Assembly (NCBI GenBank): GCA_024699395.1
Contig: JAILPU010000235.1
Span: forward strand, 1-8,075
Source: Lachnospiraceae bacterium
GTDB taxonomy: Bacteria; Bacillota; Clostridia; Lachnospirales; Lachnospiraceae
Direction of reading: 5' to 3'
DNA: 8,075 nt
Below, piece by piece: positions 1 to 6,259 of the stretch. Numbering within the stretch: the stretch's first letter is position 1; each line of letters begins with the position of its first letter. Below the pieces are notes generated by a model. That model saw only the letters and a list, made by a program, of their open reading frames with translations, did no database searches and was not told the DNA's origin. The translations under genes and the position numbers were made by a program.

Positions 1-1953
1 GGGATTTACTCGTTTTTAAGGCGATTGAGGGTAAAAAAAGGGACAGCTGCTTTTTTCGGCGGGCTGTTTATGGTTGTGTACTGTCTGATGACAGGTATGG
101 GGGTATCCGCCCAAAGAGCGGTTATAATGTATGTTTTGAGAATGTATTCTCTTATGAGAAAAAGGACTTACGATATGCCCACAGCCCTTGCTTTTACGGT
201 GGGAATAACTGTTAATCTTGAGCCTTTGATACTTTTAAGATCGGGATTTTACCTTTCCTACGGAGCTGTGATGGGGATCGCATTGATCTTTCCCGTTCTC
301 TACAGGAAGAAAACTGTTATCGGAAGGAAGCTTGGATTGTGGGAAAAGATTTGGGATGTGGTGAAGGATACTGTAAAAGGCACATTTATGGCCAGTTTGT
401 CCGTGTCATTGTTTTTGCTGCCGATACTTTTGTGGTTTTACTATGAGGTTCCTGTATATTCATGCATTATCAATATTTTTATCCTGCCTTTTATGAGCCT
501 GGTTATGGGGGCACTTGTGGTGAGTCTTATTCCGGGATTTGGAATAGTGGGAACTTTGGTCGGGATGATTCTTATCTGGTATGAGAAGATATGCAGGATT
601 GCTGTAACCCTTCCCCATAATTCCTTTAATCCCGGAAAGCCCGGAGCAGTCAGGGTAATAGTTTATTATGGGCTTTTATTTGGCGCTGTATACTGGATTG
701 AAAAGTATTCGGAAAGTCTTAGGAAACATAAAACAGGGAGGGCGCAGAATGCGACGAAAGAAAGTGAAAAGTTTGACTGTGATACTAAAACCTGTAGTGA
801 TGGCAGGATGCATGGGAAAATAAGTGAGATTAAATTACGGATTTCCAAATTGGCAATCATGGTGCCGATTCTTGTGTTTTTGATTCAAGCAGGAAGAAGT
901 GATTTCGTGTCCTGGCTGTACGTGGGACAGGGGGACGGTTGTGTGATGAGTGTAGGAGGTAAGGCTTATATATTCGACTGCGGAAGTTCCTCAAAGTCTG
1001 ACGTGGGCGAGGACATACTTATTCCCTTTCTTAAAATTAATGGGATCAATGAGATAGAAGGGATATTTGTAAGTCATATGGACAAGGATCATATAAACGG
1101 ACTTCAGTATCTTCTCGAGACACGTAAGGAAAACAATATGAAGATTAATAATCTGTTCCTTCCCGATGTTGGGGATGCTAAAGACTTTGAACCCCTAACC
1201 ATGCTATTAAGTGATGAAAAACTAAAAAGGGCAGACGGTTCAAATTCTGCTGAAGATAGGATGTTATTGCTCGATGATGAAAAGTCGGGCAAGACAAATA
1301 GTTCGAATCTTGGTGAAAACCCCGGTATAACAAATCGTTCAGTTTCTGACGAAAAGGCGGGCAAGACAAATCGTTCGGTTCTCGGTAAAAAAAAGAATGG
1401 GTTGTTCGGTGCTGCAAAACAGAACAAAACAAAAATAACAAGACTTGCTGTCGGAGATGTGTATAAAAGTAAAACTGTCGATTTTACGGTGGTTAGCCCT
1501 GACAGAGCGTCAAGTATTACTTCGGAGGATTCTGTTAATGAAAATTCGCTATGTCTTTATGTGCAGATAAAACCTAAGGGGAGAAGCCTGCATTCTACAG
1601 AAGCTACAAGTAGAGGAAATTTAACGATTCTATTTACAGGTGATATAAGTGGCGAGGGGGAAGATAGGATGCTCAAAAATCTTAAAGATATGGGAATACG
1701 AGGCGCGGATATTTTGAAGGTGGCTCATCATGGATCGGATTCATCCACAAGTGCCGATTTTTTAAAGAATATGAATTTCAAAATTGGTGTGATATCCTGC
1801 GGGCTCAACAATTCATACGGCCACCCTCACAAAGAGGTGTTGGAGAGGTTGAATACTTCGGAAATCGAGGTTTTCCGCACAGACCAAGCCGGTTGCGTAA
1901 CAATTGCTGTGAAGAACAAAAAGATTAAGATCACCACATTTTCAACAAAATGA
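1..1953 (+). CDS. comEC: ComEC/Rec2-family DNA uptake channel, 5' truncated by window edge
   Basis: ComEC forms the inner-membrane channel that carries single-stranded DNA into the cell during natural transformation. The frame is open to base 1, and the first visible residues (GIYSFLRRL) match the family just after its ISGLHIS region, so the TTG at 25 is not the true start and roughly the first third of the protein lies upstream. The hallmark GMGVSAQRA segment is at 97-123, followed by several membrane helices up to about base 700. After a linker, a metallo-beta-lactamase-like domain begins near 900: YVGQGD, then IFDCG, then the metal-site motif SHMDKDH (1072-1092), FTGD (about 1630), AHHGS (about 1720) and NSYGHPH (about 1810). 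A lysine/serine-rich insertion with 12-residue repeats interrupts this domain at about 1200-1430. The stop is TGA at 1951. Family assignment is firm; whether the cell is transformable cannot be judged here. Confidence 0.93.
   Translation, partial: GIYSFLRRLRVKKGTAAFFGGLFMVVYCLMTGMGVSAQRAVIMYVLRMYSLMRKRTYDMPTALAFTVGITVNLEPLILLRSGFYLSYGAVMGIALIFPVLYRKKTVIGRKLGLWEKIWDVVKDTVKGTFMASLSVSLFLLPILLWFYYEVPVYSCIINIFILPFMSLVMGALVVSLIPGFGIVGTLVGMILIWYEKICRIAVTLPHNSFNPGKPGAVRVIVYYGLLFGAVYWIEKYSESLRKHKTGRAQNATKESEKFDCDTKTCSDGRMHGKISEIKLRISKLAIMVPILVFLIQAGRSDFVSWLYVGQGDGCVMSVGGKAYIFDCGSSSKSDVGEDILIPFLKINGINEIEGIFVSHMDKDHINGLQYLLETRKENNMKINNLFLPDVGDAKDFEPLTMLLSDEKLKRADGSNSAEDRMLLLDDEKSGKTNSSNLGENPGITNRSVSDEKAGKTNRSVLGKKKNGLFGAAKQNKTKITRLAVGDVYKSKTVDFTVVSPDRASSITSEDSVNENSLCLYVQIKPKGRSLHSTEATSRGNLTILFTGDISGEGEDRMLKNLKDMGIRGADILKVAHHGSDSSTSADFLKNMNFKIGVISCGLNNSYGHPHKEVLERLNTSEIEVFRTDQAGCVTIAVKNKKIKITTFSTK
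1276..1383 (+). repeat. Three in-frame 36-bp tandem repeats inside comEC
   Basis: Three consecutive 12-codon units (1276-1311, 1312-1347, 1348-1383) encode DEKSGKTNSSNL, GENPGITNRSVS and DEKAGKTNRSVL. Units 1 and 3 are nearly identical at DNA level in their first half (GGGCAAGACAAAT shared); unit 2 has diverged. They lie in a loop insertion of the metallo-beta-lactamase-like domain between the SHMDKDH motif and the FTGD strand. A whole-codon period means copy-number change would keep the frame. No function for the insertion is known to me. Confidence 0.8.
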
Positions 1954-1958
1954 ATGTG

Positions 1959-3053
1959 TCAGCTTAGCTCGCTTTCGAAGAAGGATATGAGAGCGTTGAT
2001 GTTGGGGTCGGAATGTTCAATCTCTCTGGAGTAGAGATAGAGGGTTGATGTGAGAGATGAGGTTTTTTTATCTGAGAGCATTATAAGAGCTCGTACACTT
2101 TGGATAGCTATCATTGCTCTTGCGTAGATCTGACCATCGTATACAGCACCGCAGAAATAAGTAAACATAAGGGAGTTTAAAATATTTTCAAACCGGTGGA
2201 GGACGGTGGTAGTTAAAGTGGAATCGGATTCCCATTCTTTGCGTGAAGTCAGATTGCTTTTAAGGGCGGTTAGGGATTCGGTAACAAAAGCAGTCCAGGA
2301 GTCCTCAAGAACTTCCAGCTCTGAAAGAAAATCAAGGAATTTCAAACAGTAATCAAAGTTTCCATCGATACCTGAAGCATCCGATTGGGGAGCGTAAGAT
2401 TCGGATGATACCAAAGAAGACAACTGCGTGGTGGATGTCTCTTCGATGGATATCTCCTGCATTTTCAGGACTTTGCCTTCGTCGTAAAGGGTTTGAAGAC
2501 GATAAGCGTAGGATGCCATAAGACGAAGTTTTTCCATAAAGGGGACAGAGGAATCCTTGGAAAGAGCAAGCATCTTTTCTCTCGCATATTCGAGCATATC
2601 AAAAAGAAGAAGATCGAAATCTTCATATTCTTCTTCATCATCGGTGTCATCTTCGGCTTCGTTGAAATCAAAGGTATAATCAGTCGAGAGCACAAGACGG
2701 GCAACCTCGGGACATGACAAAGTAAGAGACATCTCCCTTAAATCAGGAAATTCCTCAATATGTCTCGGATACAAATGACAGGTCATGCAGAGGGATTCTT
2801 CACCGAGATTTGAGTGGAGGTCACAAAGACCGTTTTCATTCAGCATTTTACAGCGAGTTTTGTCCTGACGAAAGCACCCTTCATCAAAGTCGATGGCGTC
2901 ATGAAGTTTTTGGGCAAATTCGCCGGTTACTTCTTTGTATGATTCCAGACTTTCATCGTCTATCATTATCTGCCAGCCGATGCAGCAACTTTTGGGGCAG
3001 TCACCTGCTATGCATTTAAAATCTTCAAATCCTTTTTGAACTCTGTAGATCAT
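1959..3053 (-). CDS. fliB: FliB-like flagellin lysine-N-methylase family protein
   Basis: The 364-residue protein matches the family annotated as flagellin lysine-N-methylase, which methylates lysines on flagellin in Salmonella and has many homologues in Clostridia. The N-terminal cysteine pattern is diagnostic: C14, C19, C23, C24 before GW, then C60, C68, C77 (LCDLH), C89, C92 (CHLYPR) and LSCPE at 112-116. These cysteines probably bind a metal or Fe-S cluster, which is inference. Residues 131-147 form a very acidic stretch, and the C-terminal half is helical and poorly conserved. The ATG at 3053 is preceded by GGAG (3065-3068 on the + strand) at an 11-base spacing, which is slightly long. 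The gene converges on comEC with 5 bases between stops and has its own promoter at 3183-3211. No flagellar gene is nearby, so the real substrate is uncertain; the family assignment is more secure than the role. Confidence 0.85.
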   Translation of the reverse strand: MIYRVQKGFEDFKCIAGDCPKSCCIGWQIMIDDESLESYKEVTGEFAQKLHDAIDFDEGCFRQDKTRCKMLNENGLCDLHSNLGEESLCMTCHLYPRHIEEFPDLREMSLTLSCPEVARLVLSTDYTFDFNEAEDDTDDEEEYEDFDLLLFDMLEYAREKMLALSKDSSVPFMEKLRLMASYAYRLQTLYDEGKVLKMQEISIEETSTTQLSSLVSSESYAPQSDASGIDGNFDYCLKFLDFLSELEVLEDSWTAFVTESLTALKSNLTSRKEWESDSTLTTTVLHRFENILNSLMFTYFCGAVYDGQIYARAMIAIQSVRALIMLSDKKTSSLTSTLYLYSREIEHSDPNINALISFFESELS

Positions 3054-3182
3054 AATTTTTTTTGCTCCGGTTATATTTTGAATGTGATCGGAAGCTTCCT
3101 TTCTAAAATATTTTTTATTACGAGAAAATTGCTCCGCAACGTTCTGTGTAGTAAAAAACGTGACCCTAAGGATGCTATATAA

Positions 3183-3211
3183 AGTATATCAATAAAACAG
3201 ACTGTTGTCAC
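3183..3211 (-). promoter_or_regulatory. Predicted sigma-A promoter of fliB, leftward
   Basis: Read on the minus strand, this has a -35 GTGACA (3206-3211), a 17-base spacer and a -10 TATACT (3183-3188) preceded by TG one base away, giving an extended -10 TGATATACT. Transcription would start near 3176, giving a leader of about 120 bases. That leader contains the perfect palindrome GGAAGCTTCC (3090-3099) and little else I can interpret. Confidence 0.6.
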
Positions 3212-3222
3212 ACACGTGCATT

Positions 3223-3250
3223 TTGAGAATATGTGACTGTGTGATATACT
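3223..3250 (+). promoter_or_regulatory. Predicted sigma-A promoter of the 3448 membrane-protein gene, rightward
   Basis: The -35 is TTGAGA (3223-3228), the spacer is 16 bases and the -10 is TATACT (3245-3250) inside an extended -10 TGATATACT (3242-3250). Its -10 is the exact mirror of the fliB promoter's -10, and the two -35 boxes are only 11 bases apart. Operator-like inverted repeats lie between and over the two promoters: TCACACA (3208-3214) with TGTGTGA (3238-3244), and AACAG-A-CTGTT (3196-3206). Transcription would start near 3257. Confidence 0.7.
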
Positions 3251-3312
3251 CAGATTAAATGTGAATAAAATGTTGTGTATTGAATAGCCGGATACAGATG
3301 AGGATTGGTTGC

Positions 3313-3349
3313 CTGCAATATCGGTGCATAGTGAATGCCGACATTGCAG
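3313..3349 (+). other. Hairpin in the untranslated leader of the 3448 gene
   Basis: CTGCAAT (3313-3319) pairs perfectly with ATTGCAG (3343-3349). Inside this stem, TCGG (3321-3324) pairs with CCGA (3338-3341) and CAT (3327-3329) with ATG (3335-3337), leaving small bulges and a loop of about 5 bases. No U-run follows, so it is not an intrinsic terminator. It lies about 100 bases upstream of the start codon in a leader of about 190 bases. It matches no riboswitch class that I recognise. The rest of the gap from 3351 to 3430 holds only a repeated TGACGAGA (3370-3377 and 3395-3402). Confidence 0.5.
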
Positions 3350-3447
3350 TGTGAAAGTAAAAAAGGGTATGACGAGAAAACATAATACCGGCGTGACGAG
3401 ACCGTCTGAAATATCATTGCATTAAAGATAAAAGGAGACAGCAGATA

Positions 3448-3996
3448 ATGAAGTTTGACAGAGCGAAGGCTTGGAATTTTTTTAAAGATCATATGGAAGT
3501 TTTCCTGATTTTTTGCGTTTTTGGATGGGTGTATGAATCTGTATGGTGCTGTATGATTTACCACAAAAGGGGATTTATTAACAGAGGTTTTCTCTTCGGA
3601 CCGTGGCTTCCCATATACGGTATCGGATTTTTTATTATTTTGGGAGTCATCACACTTTTGAAGATTAAGAAAAAGGTGTGGGTGTTTGCGGCAGGTACTT
3701 TGATAGCAACGGCGTCCGAGCTGATTGCAAGTTATATCCTGGAAAAGACCACGGGAAATTTCATGTGGGACTACAGGGGATATTTTATGAATTTTGACGG
3801 ACGTATCGCCTTGGAACCTTCCCTTATGTTTGGCCTTTTGATATGGGTGGCGGTTTGCTTTATATATCCCGGTATTGTGAAATTGCAAAATAAATTCAGA
3901 GAGAGCAAAGTTCACAATATTTGTTTCATCGTTGTTGCGATACTGTTTTTGGTTGATCTTGTGAGTCGAATCTGGCTGGGGAGCAATCTGAAGTGA
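3448..3996 (+). CDS. Five-helix membrane protein, PF06541 'putative ABC transporter permease' family
   Basis: This is a 182-residue integral membrane protein. Predicted helices span about 17-37, 53-71, 77-98, 126-145 and 157-177. Family signatures are FGWVYE (25-30), NRGFLFGPWLPIYGIG (45-60), the charged E91 within a helix, and GRIALEPSLMFG (118-129). The family is usually annotated as a putative ABC transporter permease (CmpB/DUF1113-like), but no ATPase or binding protein lies nearby and the experimental function is unknown, so the transporter label should be treated with caution. The ATG has a good AAAGGAG (3431-3437) 10 bases upstream. The gene has its own extended -10 promoter at 3223-3250. 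No terminator follows before the macro-domain gene 99 bases downstream, so read-through into it is likely. Confidence 0.88.
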   Translation: MKFDRAKAWNFFKDHMEVFLIFCVFGWVYESVWCCMIYHKRGFINRGFLFGPWLPIYGIGFFIILGVITLLKIKKKVWVFAAGTLIATASELIASYILEKTTGNFMWDYRGYFMNFDGRIALEPSLMFGLLIWVAVCFIYPGIVKLQNKFRESKVHNICFIVVAILFLVDLVSRIWLGSNLK

Positions 3997-4095
3997 TGTT
4001 AATCGGGAAAATATTATTATGTTTAACTGAAAGTAGATTCTCTTAAAAAGTTGCAAGCAAATTCAGAGAAAGTACGATGGTGATGGAGGTTCCAA

Positions 4096-5322
4096 ATGCC
4101 TTTTCGAATAATAAGAAATGATATTACAAAAGTTAAGGCGGATGCCATAGTCAATACAGCGAATCCCAAGGTTTGTGTGGGAGCCGGAGTGGATGCGGCT
4201 GTTTATAAAGCGGCCGGTGAAAAAGAACTTTTTAAAGAACGTGAGAAGATAGGGGATATCCCTCTCGGGGAAGCGGCGGTTACGCCTGCCTTTAATCTTG
4301 ATGCCGAAATTATAATCCATACCGCAGGTACAAGATGGGAGGGCGGCGACAAGGATGAAGTTCAGGTATTGAAATCCTGTTATGTTAATTCATTAAAACT
4401 TGCGGCAGAACACAATTGTAAGTCCGTTGCATTTCCCTTACTGGCTACCGGAGCTTACGGTTTCCCAAAGCGCTTGGGCATGAAAATTGCCGTTGATGTT
4501 TTCACAGCTTTTCTTGAAGAACATGATATGGAAATCATCCTTGTGGTTTTCGACAAGGAATCTTCCTTAATCTCGGGTGAACTGGCCCGGGATGTGGCCG
4601 CATTTATCGATGATGAGTATGCATCTTGGGGTTTGACAAAGGAGTACGGATCAGAGGGAATACCGGGAAAGAAACGAGATTCTGAGCGTGGGAGAAAAAC
4701 ACCCGGAGCGGGTGACATACACAGAAGAAGGCCTATGTCTCCCGCACTTGGAAAAGGAATATCCGGTGCCAATGCGTTCATGGCGTCAATAGGAGGCGGG
4801 GCCGCAAAACTTGATGCGACCGGATGCATCAAACCGGTTGTATCGGGAAACGTAAAACCCGAAGCGACGAGTGCGGAAAAAGCTGATGCAACAGGAACTG
4901 TTAAGTCCGATGCTGCCGAGACGTTTAAATCTGATTCCGCCGAGGTCAAGAATTCCCTTGATGATATGTTAAAGAGTATCTATAAAGATTCCTTTGAAAA
5001 ACATTTGCAGAAGCTTATTAACAAGAAGGGGCTGAAAAATTCGGAGGTTTATGCCGCAGCCAATATTTCCAAGCAATATTTTTCAAAGCTTCTTAAAGGG
5101 CAGGTGAAGCCTTCGAAGGAAAAGGTGCTGGCACTGGCAGTGGGACTCAGGCTCAATATGGATGAGGCGATTGATTTTTTGGAGCTTGCGGGATATGCGC
5201 TGTCACCTATTTCCCAGACTGATGCAGTGGTGAGATATTTTATCGAAAATAAAGAATACAATGTTATACAAATAGATATAGTGCTGTTTGATTACGGATT
5301 GGATCCGCTTTCAAAGGGGTAA
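4096..5322 (+). CDS. Macro-domain protein with C-terminal HTH (candidate ADP-ribose-responsive regulator)
   Basis: The protein has 408 residues in three parts. Residues 1-175 are a macro domain, the fold that binds ADP-ribose and its derivatives: GDITK-like NDITKVKADAIVNTAN (8-23), GAGVDAAV (29-36), GDIPLGEA (53-60), HTAG (75-78), and the phosphate loop LLATGAYGFP (115-124). Residues 185-288 are a Gly/Ala/Lys/Asp-rich, probably disordered linker. Residues 290-408 are helical with an XRE-like HTH: SEVYAAAN (316-323), ISKQYFSKLL (324-333), then VKPSKEKVLALAVGL and a trailing helical region. Similar macro-plus-C-terminal-helical proteins occur in many gut Firmicutes. Its activity (ADP-ribose binding or hydrolysis, DNA binding) is inferred, not shown. 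The ATG has GGAGG at 4085-4089, 6 bases upstream. It ends 3 bases before an intrinsic terminator. I see no clear dedicated promoter in the 99-base gap upstream, suggesting co-transcription with the 3448 gene. Confidence 0.88.
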   Translation: MPFRIIRNDITKVKADAIVNTANPKVCVGAGVDAAVYKAAGEKELFKEREKIGDIPLGEAAVTPAFNLDAEIIIHTAGTRWEGGDKDEVQVLKSCYVNSLKLAAEHNCKSVAFPLLATGAYGFPKRLGMKIAVDVFTAFLEEHDMEIILVVFDKESSLISGELARDVAAFIDDEYASWGLTKEYGSEGIPGKKRDSERGRKTPGAGDIHRRRPMSPALGKGISGANAFMASIGGGAAKLDATGCIKPVVSGNVKPEATSAEKADATGTVKSDAAETFKSDSAEVKNSLDDMLKSIYKDSFEKHLQKLINKKGLKNSEVYAAANISKQYFSKLLKGQVKPSKEKVLALAVGLRLNMDEAIDFLELAGYALSPISQTDAVVRYFIENKEYNVIQIDIVLFDYGLDPLSKG

Positions 5323-5325
5323 ACC

Positions 5326-5352
5326 AAAGGTCAACTTAGGGTTGACCTTTTT
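5326..5352 (+). terminator. Intrinsic terminator after the macro-domain gene
   Basis: AAAGGTCAAC (5326-5335) and GTTGACCTTT (5341-5350) form a perfect 10-bp stem with a 5-base loop (TTAGG), and the right arm runs into a T stretch ending at 5352. The stem begins 4 bases after the TAA of the macro gene. It should stop most transcripts before the VWA gene. Confidence 0.85.
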
Positions 5353-5421
5353 AATTGCTCTGCTTGCTATCATTAAGTCAACAAATAACAAAAGCCTTTA
5401 AACAAGGCACATTTAGACGAC

Positions 5422-5427
5422 AGGAGG
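5422..5427 (+). promoter_or_regulatory. Ribosome binding site fixing the VWA gene start
   Basis: A perfect AGGAGG lies 8 bases before the ATG at 5436. The same frame stays open upstream to a TTG at 5355, but that codon overlaps the terminator's tail region and has no Shine-Dalgarno, so 5436 is the start. No convincing promoter is visible between 5353 and 5421. Confidence 0.85.
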
Positions 5428-5435
5428 CAGCAGAT

Positions 5436-6116
5436 ATGAGCAAAGGATACACAGAGATTATTTACATTCTTGACAGAAGCGGTTCCATGAGCGGACTTGA
5501 GGCAGATACCATCGGAGGGTTTAATTCCATGATGGATCAGCAGAAAAAAACAGGGGAAAAGGCCCTGGTATCAACGGTTCTTTTTGACAATGTGTGTGAA
5601 GTGATTCATGACAGAGTACCCATTGATAAAATAGAAAAAATGACCGACAAACAGTATTATGTCAGGGGGTGCACAGCGCTTCTCGATGCGGTGGGAGGAG
5701 CCATTCACCATATCGGAAATATTCACAAGTATGCCAGAGAGGAAGACCGACCGGAGAAGACTATTGTTGTCATTACTACTGACGGAATGGAAAATGCCAG
5801 CGAAAAGTATTCGAGAGAAAAGATTGAAATGATGGTTAAGCGTCAGCAGAAAAAATACGGCTGGGAGTTTATTTTTATCGGAGCCAATATAGATGCTTAT
5901 GCGGAGGCGCAAAAATACGGTATCCGCAGAGACAGAGCAGTGAACTATGTTTGTGATTCTATTGGAATGGCCCATGTTTATGCAGGGGTAGGCAAGGCGA
6001 TTTCTTCTGTAATGATGGCAAAAAATCAGGCGGGAATGGCAGGATGCATAGACAACAGTGAGTGGGACAAGGAGATTTCAGCCGATTTCGCAAAGAGAGG
6101 AAGCAGACGCAGATAA
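5436..6116 (+). CDS. VWA-domain protein with intact MIDAS
   Basis: This is a 226-residue soluble protein that is almost entirely one von Willebrand A domain. The metal-ion-dependent adhesion site is complete: D13-R-S15-G-S17 near the N-terminus, T80 (RGCTALLDAV) and D116 (ITTDGMENAS). VWA domains with this site bind a divalent metal and usually mediate protein-protein contacts. There is no signal peptide or membrane segment, so it should be cytoplasmic. The C-terminus ends in a basic tail (KRGSRRR). Stand-alone VWA proteins of this kind occur widely in Firmicutes, and related TerY-type VWA proteins belong to stress-response gene clusters, but no ter gene is present here. It sits 113 bases after the macro/HTH gene on the same strand, separated by a terminator. 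Its partner and pathway are unknown. Confidence 0.88.
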   Translation: MSKGYTEIIYILDRSGSMSGLEADTIGGFNSMMDQQKKTGEKALVSTVLFDNVCEVIHDRVPIDKIEKMTDKQYYVRGCTALLDAVGGAIHHIGNIHKYAREEDRPEKTIVVITTDGMENASEKYSREKIEMMVKRQQKKYGWEFIFIGANIDAYAEAQKYGIRRDRAVNYVCDSIGMAHVYAGVGKAISSVMMAKNQAGMAGCIDNSEWDKEISADFAKRGSRRR

Positions 6117-6124
6117 TATCATGA

Positions 6125-6168
6125 CAACTTGTACAATTTACATCGGAGTGCTGTGGTTTGTCAAGTTG
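6125..6168 (+). other. Hairpin just downstream of the VWA gene
   Basis: CAACTTG (6125-6131) pairs with CAAGTTG (6162-6168), and ACAA (6133-6136) continues the stem with TTGT (6158-6161) after a one-base bulge. The loop is about 21 bases. It starts 8 bases after the stop codon and is followed by G-rich sequence rather than a T-run, so it may stabilise the 3' end rather than terminate. Confidence 0.45.
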
Positions 6169-6187
6169 GGACTATGGGGATGCTGAC

Positions 6188-6214
6188 AGCGCAAAATGCT
6201 GACAGGCGCTTTTT
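6188..6214 (+). terminator. Weak candidate terminator for the VWA transcript
   Basis: AGCGC (6188-6192) pairs with GCGCT (6206-6210), and five T's follow (6210-6214). The stem is short and the loop is 13 bases, so termination would be modest. The sequence TGCTGACAG is repeated at 6181-6189 and 6197-6205, which creates the arrangement. A second imperfect hairpin, GATTC (6221-6225) with GAATC (6247-6251) plus inner CCTT/AAGG pairing, lies between here and the GH16 stop and has no T-run on either strand. Confidence 0.35.
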
Positions 6215-6259
6215 GTGGGAGATTCGGTCTTCCTTGGAAAGGAGAAGAATCGGATGTAA

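Noticed and set aside
1104..1441. Two overlapping minus-strand ORFs (107 and 87 codons) over the comEC repeat region
   Set aside because: Both mirror the repetitive insertion of comEC; phenylalanine/serine-rich translations with no start signal.
25..1953. Treating TTG 25 as the comEC start
   Set aside because: The same frame is open to base 1 and the upstream codons continue family-like sequence, so the gene is truncated by the window, not started there.
2465..3019. Minor ORFs overlapping fliB in other frames
   Set aside because: They overlap a gene with a clear conserved cysteine pattern, and their lysine/phenylalanine-rich content reflects the acidic stretch read out of frame.
3250..4056. 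268-codon minus-strand ORF
   Set aside because: It lies antisense over the whole PF06541 membrane protein, has no recognisable domain, and begins and ends in non-coding sequence; the plus-strand gene has a good ribosome site and family motifs.
4455..4949. 164-codon minus-strand ORF
   Set aside because: Antisense to the macro-domain gene, and its Ala/Ser/Pro-rich composition simply mirrors the linker repeats of the real protein.
5355..5435. N-terminal extension of the VWA protein from TTG 5355
   Set aside because: It directly abuts the terminator T-run, has no Shine-Dalgarno, and a perfect AGGAGG precedes the ATG at 5436.
5571..5975. 134-codon minus-strand ORF
   Set aside because: Antisense inside the VWA gene; no family features or ribosome site.
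4096..6116. A DarTG toxin-antitoxin or SirTM-macro operon
   Set aside because: No ADP-ribosyltransferase, sirtuin, GcvH-like or lipoate ligase gene is present, and the macro domain is fused to an HTH instead of the DarG C-terminal region.
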